Below are positions 1 through 5,550 of a stretch of 5,550 bases of DNA, in pieces. The stretch comes from an uncultured Actinomycetes bacterium (lineage in GTDB: Bacteria > Actinomycetota > Actinomycetes > Nanopelagicales > Nanopelagicaceae): positions 1 to 5,550 of the forward strand of contig CAIZHC010000022.1 of the NCBI GenBank assembly GCA_903932705.1. The letters run 5' to 3'. Position 1 is the stretch's first letter; each line of letters starts with the position of its first letter. Under the pieces are notes generated by a model. It was not told the DNA's origin, did not search any database, and saw only the letters and a list, made by a program, of their open reading frames with translations. The position numbers and the translations under genes are program-made.

Positions 1-717
1 CTTATTCTTCTTAATCAATTCTTTGGCGTAATCAATCGCCTTTTCCTTGTGCTTCTTATAGGTGTACTCGCTCACTGCATTTGTGATGACAGGAGTGAGT
101 TCTAATACCTTCGCCATTTGAGCCACTGTATCCAAGCAGCGAACTGCATCAGAGGTGTGAATCTCCTCTAAACCAAAGACTTGATACAAAGAGTGCATAC
201 GCTTTGCTTGCAATTGACCGACGAGTTGAAGCGGGCGGTCTTCATCTTCACCTTGCCATTCGGTGCGCTCTAGCGCTTTAGCATGGCGCAACATCACCAA
301 GGCAGAAGTGTCATAAGGGGTTACCCCAAAGCGTTCCAAAATGTGACGATCACTATCGCGAGTTGCACGAAAGGCAGCTGATTCAAGATCCAACCAGAGA
401 ATTTGATCGACCTCTTCGTTGGGATGAAAGGTGCTCTTATCTTCAATGAGTGATGCGCTCCAATAGGAAACTTGCTTGAGCCCATCTGGAACGAAATATT
501 CAACGGAACCAACATATGGGCCGAGCTTGATACTCAGGCCAGTCTCTTCCAAGATCTCGCGGTAAGCACAGGAGATAAGTGCTTCGCCATCCTCAACTTT
601 GCCCTTCGGCAGAGACCAATCGTCATAACGCGGACGATGAACAAGCAAGACTTCAATCTCACCTTCAATATCTCTACGCCAAACAACTCCGCCGGCTGCA
701 ACGATTGAAGGCGTCAT
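1..717 (-). CDS. mutT1: MutT1-like Nudix hydrolase with C-terminal histidine phosphatase domain (3' end off window)
   Basis: This gene enters from ppk and runs off the left edge, so 239 codons are visible without a stop. The N-terminal half is a Nudix domain with an intact Nudix box at residues 39-61: G39, E45, R53-E54, E57-E58 and G60-L61 fit GX5EX7REUXEEXGU. After a linker around residue 135 a histidine phosphatase domain begins with LRHAKA (R144, H145 the expected phospho-acceptor), then TSDAVRCLDT near 188-197 and E217 in SEYT, a likely acid residue. The second catalytic histidine would lie beyond the edge. The same two-domain plan is known from mycobacterial MutT1 (just over 300 residues), which sanitises 8-oxo-(d)GTP and cleaves diadenosine polyphosphates; that substrate range is inferred here. 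The last 20 visible residues contain eight lysines. The start ATG overlaps the ppk stop and has no clear ribosome binding site, so translational coupling is likely. No signal peptide is seen; it should be cytosolic. Confidence 0.9.
   Translation of the reverse strand, partial: MTPSIVAAGGVVWRRDIEGEIEVLLVHRPRYDDWSLPKGKVEDGEALISCAYREILEETGLSIKLGPYVGSVEYFVPDGLKQVSYWSASLIEDKSTFHPNEEVDQILWLDLESAAFRATRDSDRHILERFGVTPYDTSALVMLRHAKALERTEWQGEDEDRPLQLVGQLQAKRMHSLYQVFGLEEIHTSDAVRCLDTVAQMAKVLELTPVITNAVSEYTYKKHKEKAIDYAKELIKKNK
714..717 (-). other. ATGA start/stop overlap between ppk and the MutT1-like gene
   Basis: The four bases read ATGA on the minus strand: the TGA ends ppk and the ATG starts the Nudix gene. 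No clear Shine-Dalgarno run lies just upstream (the region reads GGGCACGCGG), so re-initiation by ribosomes finishing ppk is the likely mode of translation. This would tie the amounts of the two proteins together. Confidence 0.8.
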
Positions 718-2795
718 CCGCGTGCCCGATACCACTCGATAGCCGAGGTGTGGAAGTCTTTGAGTCGCGCACCTTCTGAGTCATTTTTAACTTCAAGCCA
801 ATTTCCATCTGCTAGAAGTTCCCAACGAACGAATTCATCTGAGAGATAACTATCAATCGCGCCAATTAAAAATCTCTTATGATCGCTTTGAGTAATTTGA
901 ACCAAACTCTCAACGCGGCGATCAAGATTACGATGCATGAGATCAGCGCTACCGATGTAAAGATCATCATTTCCATCATTGGCGAAGTGGAAGATACGTG
1001 AATGTTCGAGGAAGCGACCGACAATGGAACGAACTCTGATGTTCTCAGAGAGTCCTGGAACTCCCGCGCGGATGGCACAGATTCCACGGACGACAAGATC
1101 AACTTGAACGCCGGCGATTGAAGCTTTATAGAGCGCCTCGACGAACTCCTCATCCAAGATGGAGTTGAGTTTCATACGGATAAAGGCGGTCTTACCAGCT
1201 CGATGGTTCTCAATTTCACGTTCAATTCGCTCAAGGAGTCCAGAACGCATGGTGCGTGGAGCAACGAGCAGGCGAGTGAAGGCGGTCTGTGGTGCAAAGC
1301 CAGAGAGTTGATTGAAGAGTTTATTTACATCTTCACCGAGCACGGGGTCTGCGGAGAGGAGGCCGAAATCCTCATATAAACGTGCAGTCTTAGGGTTGTA
1401 GTTACCCGTGCCGATGTGAACATAACGGCGAATTCCATGGGCCTCTTGGCGAACTACCAAGGAGAGCTTGGCGTGAGTCTTGTAACCGATAAGTCCGTAA
1501 ACCACGTGGACGCCGGCATCTTCAAGCTTTCTTGCCCAGCGCACATTTGCAAGCTCATCAAAACGGGCGCGAATTTCAATGACAGCAAGAACTTGCTTGC
1601 CAGCCTCTGCTGCTTCAATAAGTGCTTGCACAATCGGTGAGTCACCTGAGGTGCGATAAAGGGTCTGCTTGATTGCAAGGACATGCGGATCAGATGCAGC
1701 TGATTCTAGGAAGCGAACCACACTTGAGGTAAATGATTCGTAAGGGTGATGCAAAATTATTTCGCGGCGACGAATCGCATCAAAGAAACTATCTGTTGAA
1801 TCAGGATCAGTCTCGCGTAAATCTGGAGCGACTTGATTTCTAAATGGCGGGAAGCGAAGTTCAGGTAGATCAATATCTGCGAGCTGATTCAATCCAGTTA
1901 GATCCAGAGGTTCCTTGTAACGACTGATGTCTTCTTCATTGATGTTGAGTTCGTCCATCAGAGTCTTAAGAAGTTCAGGTTGAATATCGCGATCTACTTC
2001 AAGGCGCACCGGTGGACCAAACTTGCGGCGCAACAACTCTTGCTCCATAGAAGCTAAGAGATCTTCAGATTCTTCCTCTTCTAGCTCCAGATCAGCATTT
2101 CGTGTAAGACGGAAGGTGTAATGATCTTTAACTTCCATTCCTTGGAAGAGTTCGTGCAAGTTAGCGATAATCACTTCTTCCAGCGGAACAAAGCGACGGA
2201 GTCCAGGCTTACCCGTCTCTACAAAACGCGGCAGGTTTGATGGAACTTTAACGCGCGCAAAGAGATCCTCTTCAGAATCTGGCTTCTTCACAACAACTGC
2301 AAGATTGAGGGAGAGTCCTGAGATATAAGGGAATGGATGTGATGGATCGACAGCTAGTGGGGTAAGTACTGGGAATATCTTGGTATGGAAAACTTTGTTG
2401 ACAGCCGCACGCTCTGCTTCATCGAGTGAACTCCACGCTGCAAGTTCAATTCCATATTTACCGAGCTCTGGCAGAACTACTTTGTGAAAAGCGTGAGATT
2501 GTCGCTGCAGCAACTCCTGTGTCTTCTGTGCAATCTGACTCATGAGTTCGGTTGGGGCGTAACCCGCTGTATTAATTTTTGTGACGCCTGTTTCAATCTT
2601 GCGCTTCAGTGTTGCAACTCGAATCATGTAAAAGTCATCGAGGTTTGAAGAGAAGATCGCTAGAAAACGGCAACGCTCTAAGAGCGGAATCGCTGGATCT
2701 TCAGCGAGTTCAAGAACCCGCTCATTAAAGGCGAGCCAGGAGAGTTCGCGATCGATCAAACGGCCACGGGGATCATCAATGATTCGGTGGGACAT
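714..2795 (-). CDS. ppk: Polyphosphate kinase 1 (PPK1)
   Basis: The 693-residue product should reversibly transfer the terminal phosphate of ATP to growing inorganic polyphosphate. Length is close to E. coli PPK (688) and shorter than the mycobacterial enzyme (about 740). Domains in order: N-terminal helical domain with RELSWLAFNERVLE (16-29) and SSNLDDF (49-55, nucleotide-binding asparagine N51); a head domain to about residue 320; then two phospholipase-D-like catalytic domains. Key residues align with E. coli at a constant offset of six: R381 (TLYRTSGDS) and R411 (RARFDE) for magnesium/phosphate binding, H441 in YKTHAK as the autophosphorylated histidine, and H598 in FLEHSRIFHF as the second essential histidine. 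All are intact, so the enzyme looks active. An acidic patch at 236-247 is of a kind seen in actinobacterial homologues. The ATG at 2795 is the only candidate start before an in-frame upstream TAA. It lies 37 nt after rlmB, and its TGA overlaps the next gene. Confidence 0.98.
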   Translation of the reverse strand: MSHRIIDDPRGRLIDRELSWLAFNERVLELAEDPAIPLLERCRFLAIFSSNLDDFYMIRVATLKRKIETGVTKINTAGYAPTELMSQIAQKTQELLQRQSHAFHKVVLPELGKYGIELAAWSSLDEAERAAVNKVFHTKIFPVLTPLAVDPSHPFPYISGLSLNLAVVVKKPDSEEDLFARVKVPSNLPRFVETGKPGLRRFVPLEEVIIANLHELFQGMEVKDHYTFRLTRNADLELEEEESEDLLASMEQELLRRKFGPPVRLEVDRDIQPELLKTLMDELNINEEDISRYKEPLDLTGLNQLADIDLPELRFPPFRNQVAPDLRETDPDSTDSFFDAIRRREIILHHPYESFTSSVVRFLESAASDPHVLAIKQTLYRTSGDSPIVQALIEAAEAGKQVLAVIEIRARFDELANVRWARKLEDAGVHVVYGLIGYKTHAKLSLVVRQEAHGIRRYVHIGTGNYNPKTARLYEDFGLLSADPVLGEDVNKLFNQLSGFAPQTAFTRLLVAPRTMRSGLLERIEREIENHRAGKTAFIRMKLNSILDEEFVEALYKASIAGVQVDLVVRGICAIRAGVPGLSENIRVRSIVGRFLEHSRIFHFANDGNDDLYIGSADLMHRNLDRRVESLVQITQSDHKRFLIGAIDSYLSDEFVRWELLADGNWLEVKNDSEGARLKDFHTSAIEWYRARG

Positions 2796-2832
2796 GTTGC
2801 TAGTTTGCCTTATTTAGATGAACGGAGGGTTA
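2796..2832 (-). other. rlmB-ppk intergenic spacer, the largest gap in the window
   Basis: This 37-nt stretch begins with an in-frame TAA directly after the rlmB TAG, giving tandem stops. I see no inverted repeat followed by a T run that would act as a terminator, and no convincing promoter with paired -35 and -10 boxes. The simplest reading is that transcription continues from rlmB into ppk. Confidence 0.5.
2808..2811 (-). promoter_or_regulatory. Weak candidate ribosome binding site for ppk
   Basis: AAGG sits 12 nt before the ppk ATG, slightly farther than usual. It is the only purine-rich Shine-Dalgarno-like run in the 37-nt gap after rlmB, so it is the best candidate, but the match is short. 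Confidence 0.35.
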
Positions 2833-3663
2833 CTAAAGGGTTGAGGCTTGGCGGTTGGCGGCAATCTGGTGGAGCACGATTGCTGTTGCCACGCTGGCGT
2901 TGAGTGATTCCACATCAGATTGCATGGGAATCGAGAGAATCAAGTCGCAGGTTTCGCGCACCAGACGAGAGAGACCCTTGCCTTCACTTCCCACAATTAC
3001 ATAGACCGACTCCAAGGAGAGTGAGAACTTTGGAAGTGATTCATCACCCTCGGCATCTAAGCCAACAACGAAATATCCAGCCTTCTTGGCATCCTCAAGA
3101 GAGCGAACCAAATTTGTAACTTGGGAGATCGGCAGACGTGCGGCAGCTCCCGCAGAAGATTTCCAAGCAGAACCTGTCATTGCCGCAGTACGACGCTCGG
3201 GGATTACAACCCCATCCGCACCAAAAGCAGCAGCGCTGCGCACAATCGCACCTAAATTGTGTGGATCAGTAACTCCATCAAGCCCAATCAAGAGCCCAGG
3301 CTTCTTTGCCTTTTTCAGCAGCTCTTCAAAATTCGCATATTGAAATGGCTTAATGACCAGGGCAATTCCTTGGTGCATGGTCGTGCCAGTTAGGCCATCT
3401 AAGACTCCGCGTGACACTTCCTTAATCATCAAATTCTGATTCTTAGCCAGACGCATCGCCTCTTGCATACGCTCATCAATCTCAGCGCGCTCTGCAACGA
3501 GCAACTCCTTTGCCGGAACCTTGGCGCGAAGCGCCTCAACTACTGGGTTACGACCAGCAACCGCATCAGATGATGGCTTGGTCTCACGACGATGTTCGGG
3601 TCTACGTGTCTGCTCGCGTTTTGGAGCACCTTCGCTCTCGCGGCGTTTTTTACCTGGGCGCAT
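2833..3663 (-). CDS. rlmB: TrmH/SpoU-family rRNA 2'-O-methyltransferase, RlmB type
   Basis: This is a SPOUT-fold methyltransferase that transfers a methyl group from S-adenosylmethionine to a ribose 2'-OH. RlmB acts on the guanosine at E. coli 23S rRNA position 2251; the exact target here is inferred from family and context. I take the start at the second possible ATG (276 residues), because it overlaps the cysS TAA as TAATG and has GGAG 9 nt upstream. A start at 3678 would add only MEYWL and lacks a good site. Layout: a basic, probably disordered tail (1-32), an L30e-like substrate-binding domain (about 33-108), then the SPOUT domain. Its three motifs are intact: LDGVTDPHNLGAIVRSA with N136 and R142, IVGSEGKGL with E227, and SLNASVATAI with S253, N255 and S257. 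The gene ends in tandem stops TAG TAA. Mycobacterium has the same gene downstream of cysS. A TsnR-like resistance methylase is less likely in this housekeeping setting. Confidence 0.92.
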   Translation of the reverse strand: MRPGKKRRESEGAPKREQTRRPEHRRETKPSSDAVAGRNPVVEALRAKVPAKELLVAERAEIDERMQEAMRLAKNQNLMIKEVSRGVLDGLTGTTMHQGIALVIKPFQYANFEELLKKAKKPGLLIGLDGVTDPHNLGAIVRSAAAFGADGVVIPERRTAAMTGSAWKSSAGAAARLPISQVTNLVRSLEDAKKAGYFVVGLDAEGDESLPKFSLSLESVYVIVGSEGKGLSRLVRETCDLILSIPMQSDVESLNASVATAIVLHQIAANRQASTL

Positions 3664-5051
3664 TAGCCAATACTCCATCTCGTACCAGAAGCGGTATCTT
3701 CAATAACCACTCCTAGCACTGCTAGTTGATCACGAATTGCATCGGATGCTGCAAAGTCTTTTCGGGCACGCGCTGCCTGGCGTTGTTCCAGCGCCAGTGA
3801 AATTAATCCATCCAAAGTTTCTGCAGAGGAGGAAGAATCTGTTGCAAATATTGGATCAAAGGGATCACAACCGAGGATGGAAAGCGCTCCACGAATCTCT
3901 GCAGCAGCTCGCTTAACCTCATCAAGATCATTTGCTGCCAGCGCAGTGTTTCCTGATTTCATGATCTCCGAAATTACTGCCAGGGCTGTTGGTACAGCTA
4001 AATCCTCATTCATCGCCTCTGTAAATCCAGATGAGATGACTCCTTCTGGAGCGCCACCGAGGATATCTGCAGCGCGTTTCAAGAAACCTTCAATACGACG
4101 GAAATTAACTGATGACTCTTCCAGTGCCTCAAATGAGAATTCCAACATGGAGCGATAGTGCGCACCGCCAAGATACCAACGAAGTTCGATTCCGCGAACC
4201 GTCTTCAAAATTTCATGTACTTGCAGCGAGTTACCGAGTGACTTAGACATCTTCTCGCCAGATGCAGTTACCCAGGCATTGTGCATCCAGATATTTGCAA
4301 ATCCCCAACCCGCAGATTCTGATTGTGCAATCTCATTTTCGTGGTGCGGGAAGATTAAATCTAAGCCGCCGCCATGAATATCAAATGATTCGCCGAGATA
4401 TGCATGTGCCATTGCGGAGCACTCCAAGTGCCAACCAGGACGACCGGCTCCCCATGGAGTCGGCCATGATGGATCTCCGGGTTTTGCAGCTTTCCAGAGC
4501 GCGAAATCGCGTGGATCTTTCTTATACGTTAAATCTGCATCTTCAGCAGATTGCAGATCATCTAACTTCTGATTGGAGAGAGTGAGATAACTCTTGAGTT
4601 TTCGGACTTCTAGATAAACATCGCCATTACCCGGTGCATAAGCGCTGCCATTATCAATAAGGCGCTGCATCAGTTCGACCATCTGAGTCATATGACCAGT
4701 TGCGCGCGGTTCGTACGTTGGGGGCATGACATTAAGCGCCTTGTAAGCATCCGAGAATGCACGCTCATATTTCGCAGCAACTGCCCACCAAGGAATCTCT
4801 TCGTGTACAGCCTTGTGCAAAATCTTGTCATCAATATCAGTGACATTGCGGATAAAAGTTACGTCATAACCAGTTGCAGTTAACCAGCGGCGCAAAATAT
4901 CGAAATTTAACCCGCTACGAATGTGGCCGACATGAGGAGCGGCTTGGACGGTTGCACCACAGAGATAGATTCCGACCTTATTTGCCACCAAAGGTTTGAA
5001 ATCTGCAACCTCGCGGGTCGCTGTGTTGTACAAGCGTAATTGTGCGGACAT
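3663..5051 (-). CDS. cysS: Cysteinyl-tRNA synthetase
   Basis: The 462-residue class I synthetase charges tRNA-Cys with cysteine in the cytosol. The length matches E. coli CysS (461). The Rossmann-fold catalytic domain carries the HIGH motif as HVGH (40-43) within TVQAAPHVGHIRS, a form usual in Actinobacteria, and the KMSKS loop at 267-271. The zinc site that selects cysteine is complete: C31, C211 (HLECSAMA), H236 and E240 (FPHHENEIAQSE), each offset by two from E. coli C28-region/C209/H234/E238 numbering apart from the first. A helical DALR-type domain follows from about 300, and a C-terminal anticodon-binding portion ends with RKDFAASDAIRDQL and a terminal tryptophan segment. Actinobacteria also have the paralogue MshC (mycothiol ligase, about 410 residues), but that protein lacks this C-terminal region, so CysS is preferred. 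The start lies 9 nt after the ispF stop, and the stop overlaps rlmB by one base. No strong Shine-Dalgarno sequence precedes it, which fits coupled translation. Confidence 0.97.
   Translation of the reverse strand: MSAQLRLYNTATREVADFKPLVANKVGIYLCGATVQAAPHVGHIRSGLNFDILRRWLTATGYDVTFIRNVTDIDDKILHKAVHEEIPWWAVAAKYERAFSDAYKALNVMPPTYEPRATGHMTQMVELMQRLIDNGSAYAPGNGDVYLEVRKLKSYLTLSNQKLDDLQSAEDADLTYKKDPRDFALWKAAKPGDPSWPTPWGAGRPGWHLECSAMAHAYLGESFDIHGGGLDLIFPHHENEIAQSESAGWGFANIWMHNAWVTASGEKMSKSLGNSLQVHEILKTVRGIELRWYLGGAHYRSMLEFSFEALEESSVNFRRIEGFLKRAADILGGAPEGVISSGFTEAMNEDLAVPTALAVISEIMKSGNTALAANDLDEVKRAAAEIRGALSILGCDPFDPIFATDSSSSAETLDGLISLALEQRQAARARKDFAASDAIRDQLAVLGVVIEDTASGTRWSIG
3673..3676 (-). promoter_or_regulatory. 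Ribosome binding site deciding the rlmB start
   Basis: On the minus strand GGAG lies 9 nt before the ATG at 3663-3661. It overlaps the alternative upstream ATG (3678-3676), so it can only serve the downstream start. Nothing comparable precedes the upstream ATG. Together with the TAATG overlap with cysS this supports the shorter RlmB protein and coupled translation. Confidence 0.7.
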
Positions 5052-5060
5052 TAGGGGATT

Positions 5061-5550
5061 CTATCGTGCGTTAGGAATAAGCAGCGCAGTGGCTATCGCC
5101 GATAAGCCCAAACCTGCACCTGTAAAACCAAGGCCATCTGTGGTTGTTGCGCTCACCGATACCGAGACCCCGCCAAGTGACTTAGAGAGTGCGGCAATAG
5201 CTTCTGCTCGACGCGGCCCAATCTTGGGACGGTTGCCAACAATTTGAACTGAGACATTATTGATTGAATAGCCAGCGGCTGTAACTCGGCTCAGCGTTTC
5301 GCTCAATAGTTGCGAACCACTTGCACCGGCATACTTTGGATCACTTGTTCCAAAATTAGAACCTAGATCGCCTAGCGATGCTGCACTGAGTAGGGCATCA
5401 CAGATTGCGTGAGCTGCAACATCTCCATCGGAGTGGCCATCTACGCCAACTTCATCTCTCCAATATAAACCGGCGAGCCAGAGTGCACGCGTCGTATCTT
5501 GCGAGAAGGCATGAGCGTCAGTTCCGATACCGACACGAATTTGTTTATCC
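5061..5550 (-). CDS. ispF: 2-C-methyl-D-erythritol 2,4-cyclodiphosphate synthase (5' end at or beyond window edge)
   Basis: IspF converts CDP-methylerythritol 2-phosphate to methylerythritol 2,4-cyclodiphosphate and CMP, a step of the MEP isoprenoid pathway. There are 162 complete codons, nearly a full protein (E. coli 159). Numbering from the first full codon, the N terminus reads [12 protein letters not shown] with zinc ligands D11 and H13; then [17 protein letters not shown] with substrate-side H39 and third zinc ligand H47; then SLGDLGSNF with D61. The C-terminal signature is [15 protein letters not shown] (134-148). It differs from E. coli at S133 (K130), D138 (E135, a metal ligand), A145 (R142) and L147 (E144). 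The base just outside the first full codon is G, which fits an ATG/GTG/TTG start right at the edge, but an IspD-IspF fusion or a longer N terminus cannot be excluded. Catalytic metal residues are present, so it is probably functional, as a soluble trimer. cysS follows after 9 nt. Confidence 0.95.
   Translation of the reverse strand, partial: DKQIRVGIGTDAHAFSQDTTRALWLAGLYWRDEVGVDGHSDGDVAAHAICDALLSAASLGDLGSNFGTSDPKYAGASGSQLLSETLSRVTAAGYSINNVSVQIVGNRPKIGPRRAEAIAALSKSLGGVSVSVSATTTDGLGFTGAGLGLSAIATALLIPNAR

Noticed and set aside
472..779. Plus-strand open frames of 66-78 codons opposite the ppk/Nudix junction
   Set aside because: They lie antisense to well-supported catalytic domains (including the intact Nudix box), show no recognisable domain, and look like shadows.
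2058..2090. Acidic run in PPK (residues 236-247) as a possible inserted repeat
   Set aside because: A glutamate-rich stretch at this place is of a kind found in actinobacterial PPK1 proteins; it is in frame and does not disturb the alignment of flanking motifs.
2810..2820. CTAAATAA-like A/T-rich stretch before ppk as a possible -10 promoter box
   Set aside because: No matching -35 element at proper spacing could be seen, and one short A/T-rich run is not enough evidence.
2823..2850. Plus-strand GGAGGG and AAAGGG runs near the rlmB-ppk gap that resemble ribosome binding sites
   Set aside because: No start codon with a supported reading frame follows at suitable spacing on the plus strand; the runs are the complement of the rlmB 3' end and spacer.
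3877..4585. Plus-strand open frames of 93-107 codons opposite cysS
   Set aside because: Antisense to conserved CysS coding sequence, including the KMSKS and zinc-site region, with no protein features of their own.
3663..5051. MshC (mycothiol synthesis ligase) instead of CysS
   Set aside because: The protein has the full CysS length with a C-terminal anticodon-binding region, which MshC lacks, and it sits in the conserved ispF-cysS-rlmB order.
5061..5306. Apparent separate 81-residue minus-strand gene beginning at a TTG
   Set aside because: It is the C-terminal half of ispF in the same frame; the frame stays open upstream to the window edge with the IspF N-terminal motifs.
1..5550. CRISPR arrays, tRNA or rRNA genes, insertion sequences, phage or defence genes
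   Set aside because: Essentially every base is accounted for by five contiguous coding regions; no repeat-spacer pattern, terminal inverted repeats or RNA gene signatures were seen on either strand.

Overview
The window is a tightly packed run of five genes, all on the minus strand, with no RNA gene, mobile element, repeat array or large intergenic gap. Read in the direction of transcription (high to low coordinates) the order is: ispF (3' part only, entering from the right edge), cysS, an rlmB/TrmH-type rRNA 2'-O-methyltransferase gene, ppk (polyphosphate kinase, PPK1 family), and a MutT1-like gene that joins a Nudix domain to a histidine phosphatase domain (5' part only, running off the left edge).

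The best guess for the host is an actinobacterium. The order ispF-cysS-rlmB is the one known from Mycobacterium and other Actinobacteria, and a Nudix plus histidine phosphatase (MutT1) gene next to ppk is also a mycobacterial arrangement. Base composition is close to half G+C (87 of 180 in three lines counted by hand), low for the phylum. Together with the very short intergenic spaces this recalls streamlined aquatic Actinobacteria such as the acI/Nanopelagicales group. That last step is inference, and no marker gene here proves it.

The junctions suggest one transcript with coupled translation: ispF to cysS has 9 nt between stop and start, cysS to rlmB shares one base (TAATG), rlmB to ppk has 37 nt, and ppk to the Nudix gene overlaps by 4 nt (ATGA). 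I see no convincing internal promoter or terminator.

The genes are housekeeping functions: isoprenoid precursor synthesis (MEP pathway), cysteine charging for translation, ribosomal RNA methylation, polyphosphate storage, and removal of damaged or unusual nucleotides. The only pairing with an obvious biochemical logic is ppk with the MutT1-like hydrolase, both acting on nucleoside polyphosphate/polyphosphate chemistry. I did not find a new defence, mobile or regulatory system. The points worth a second look are modest: altered residues in the IspF C-terminal signature, the corrected rlmB start, and the joining of two gene neighbourhoods that lie apart in Mycobacterium.
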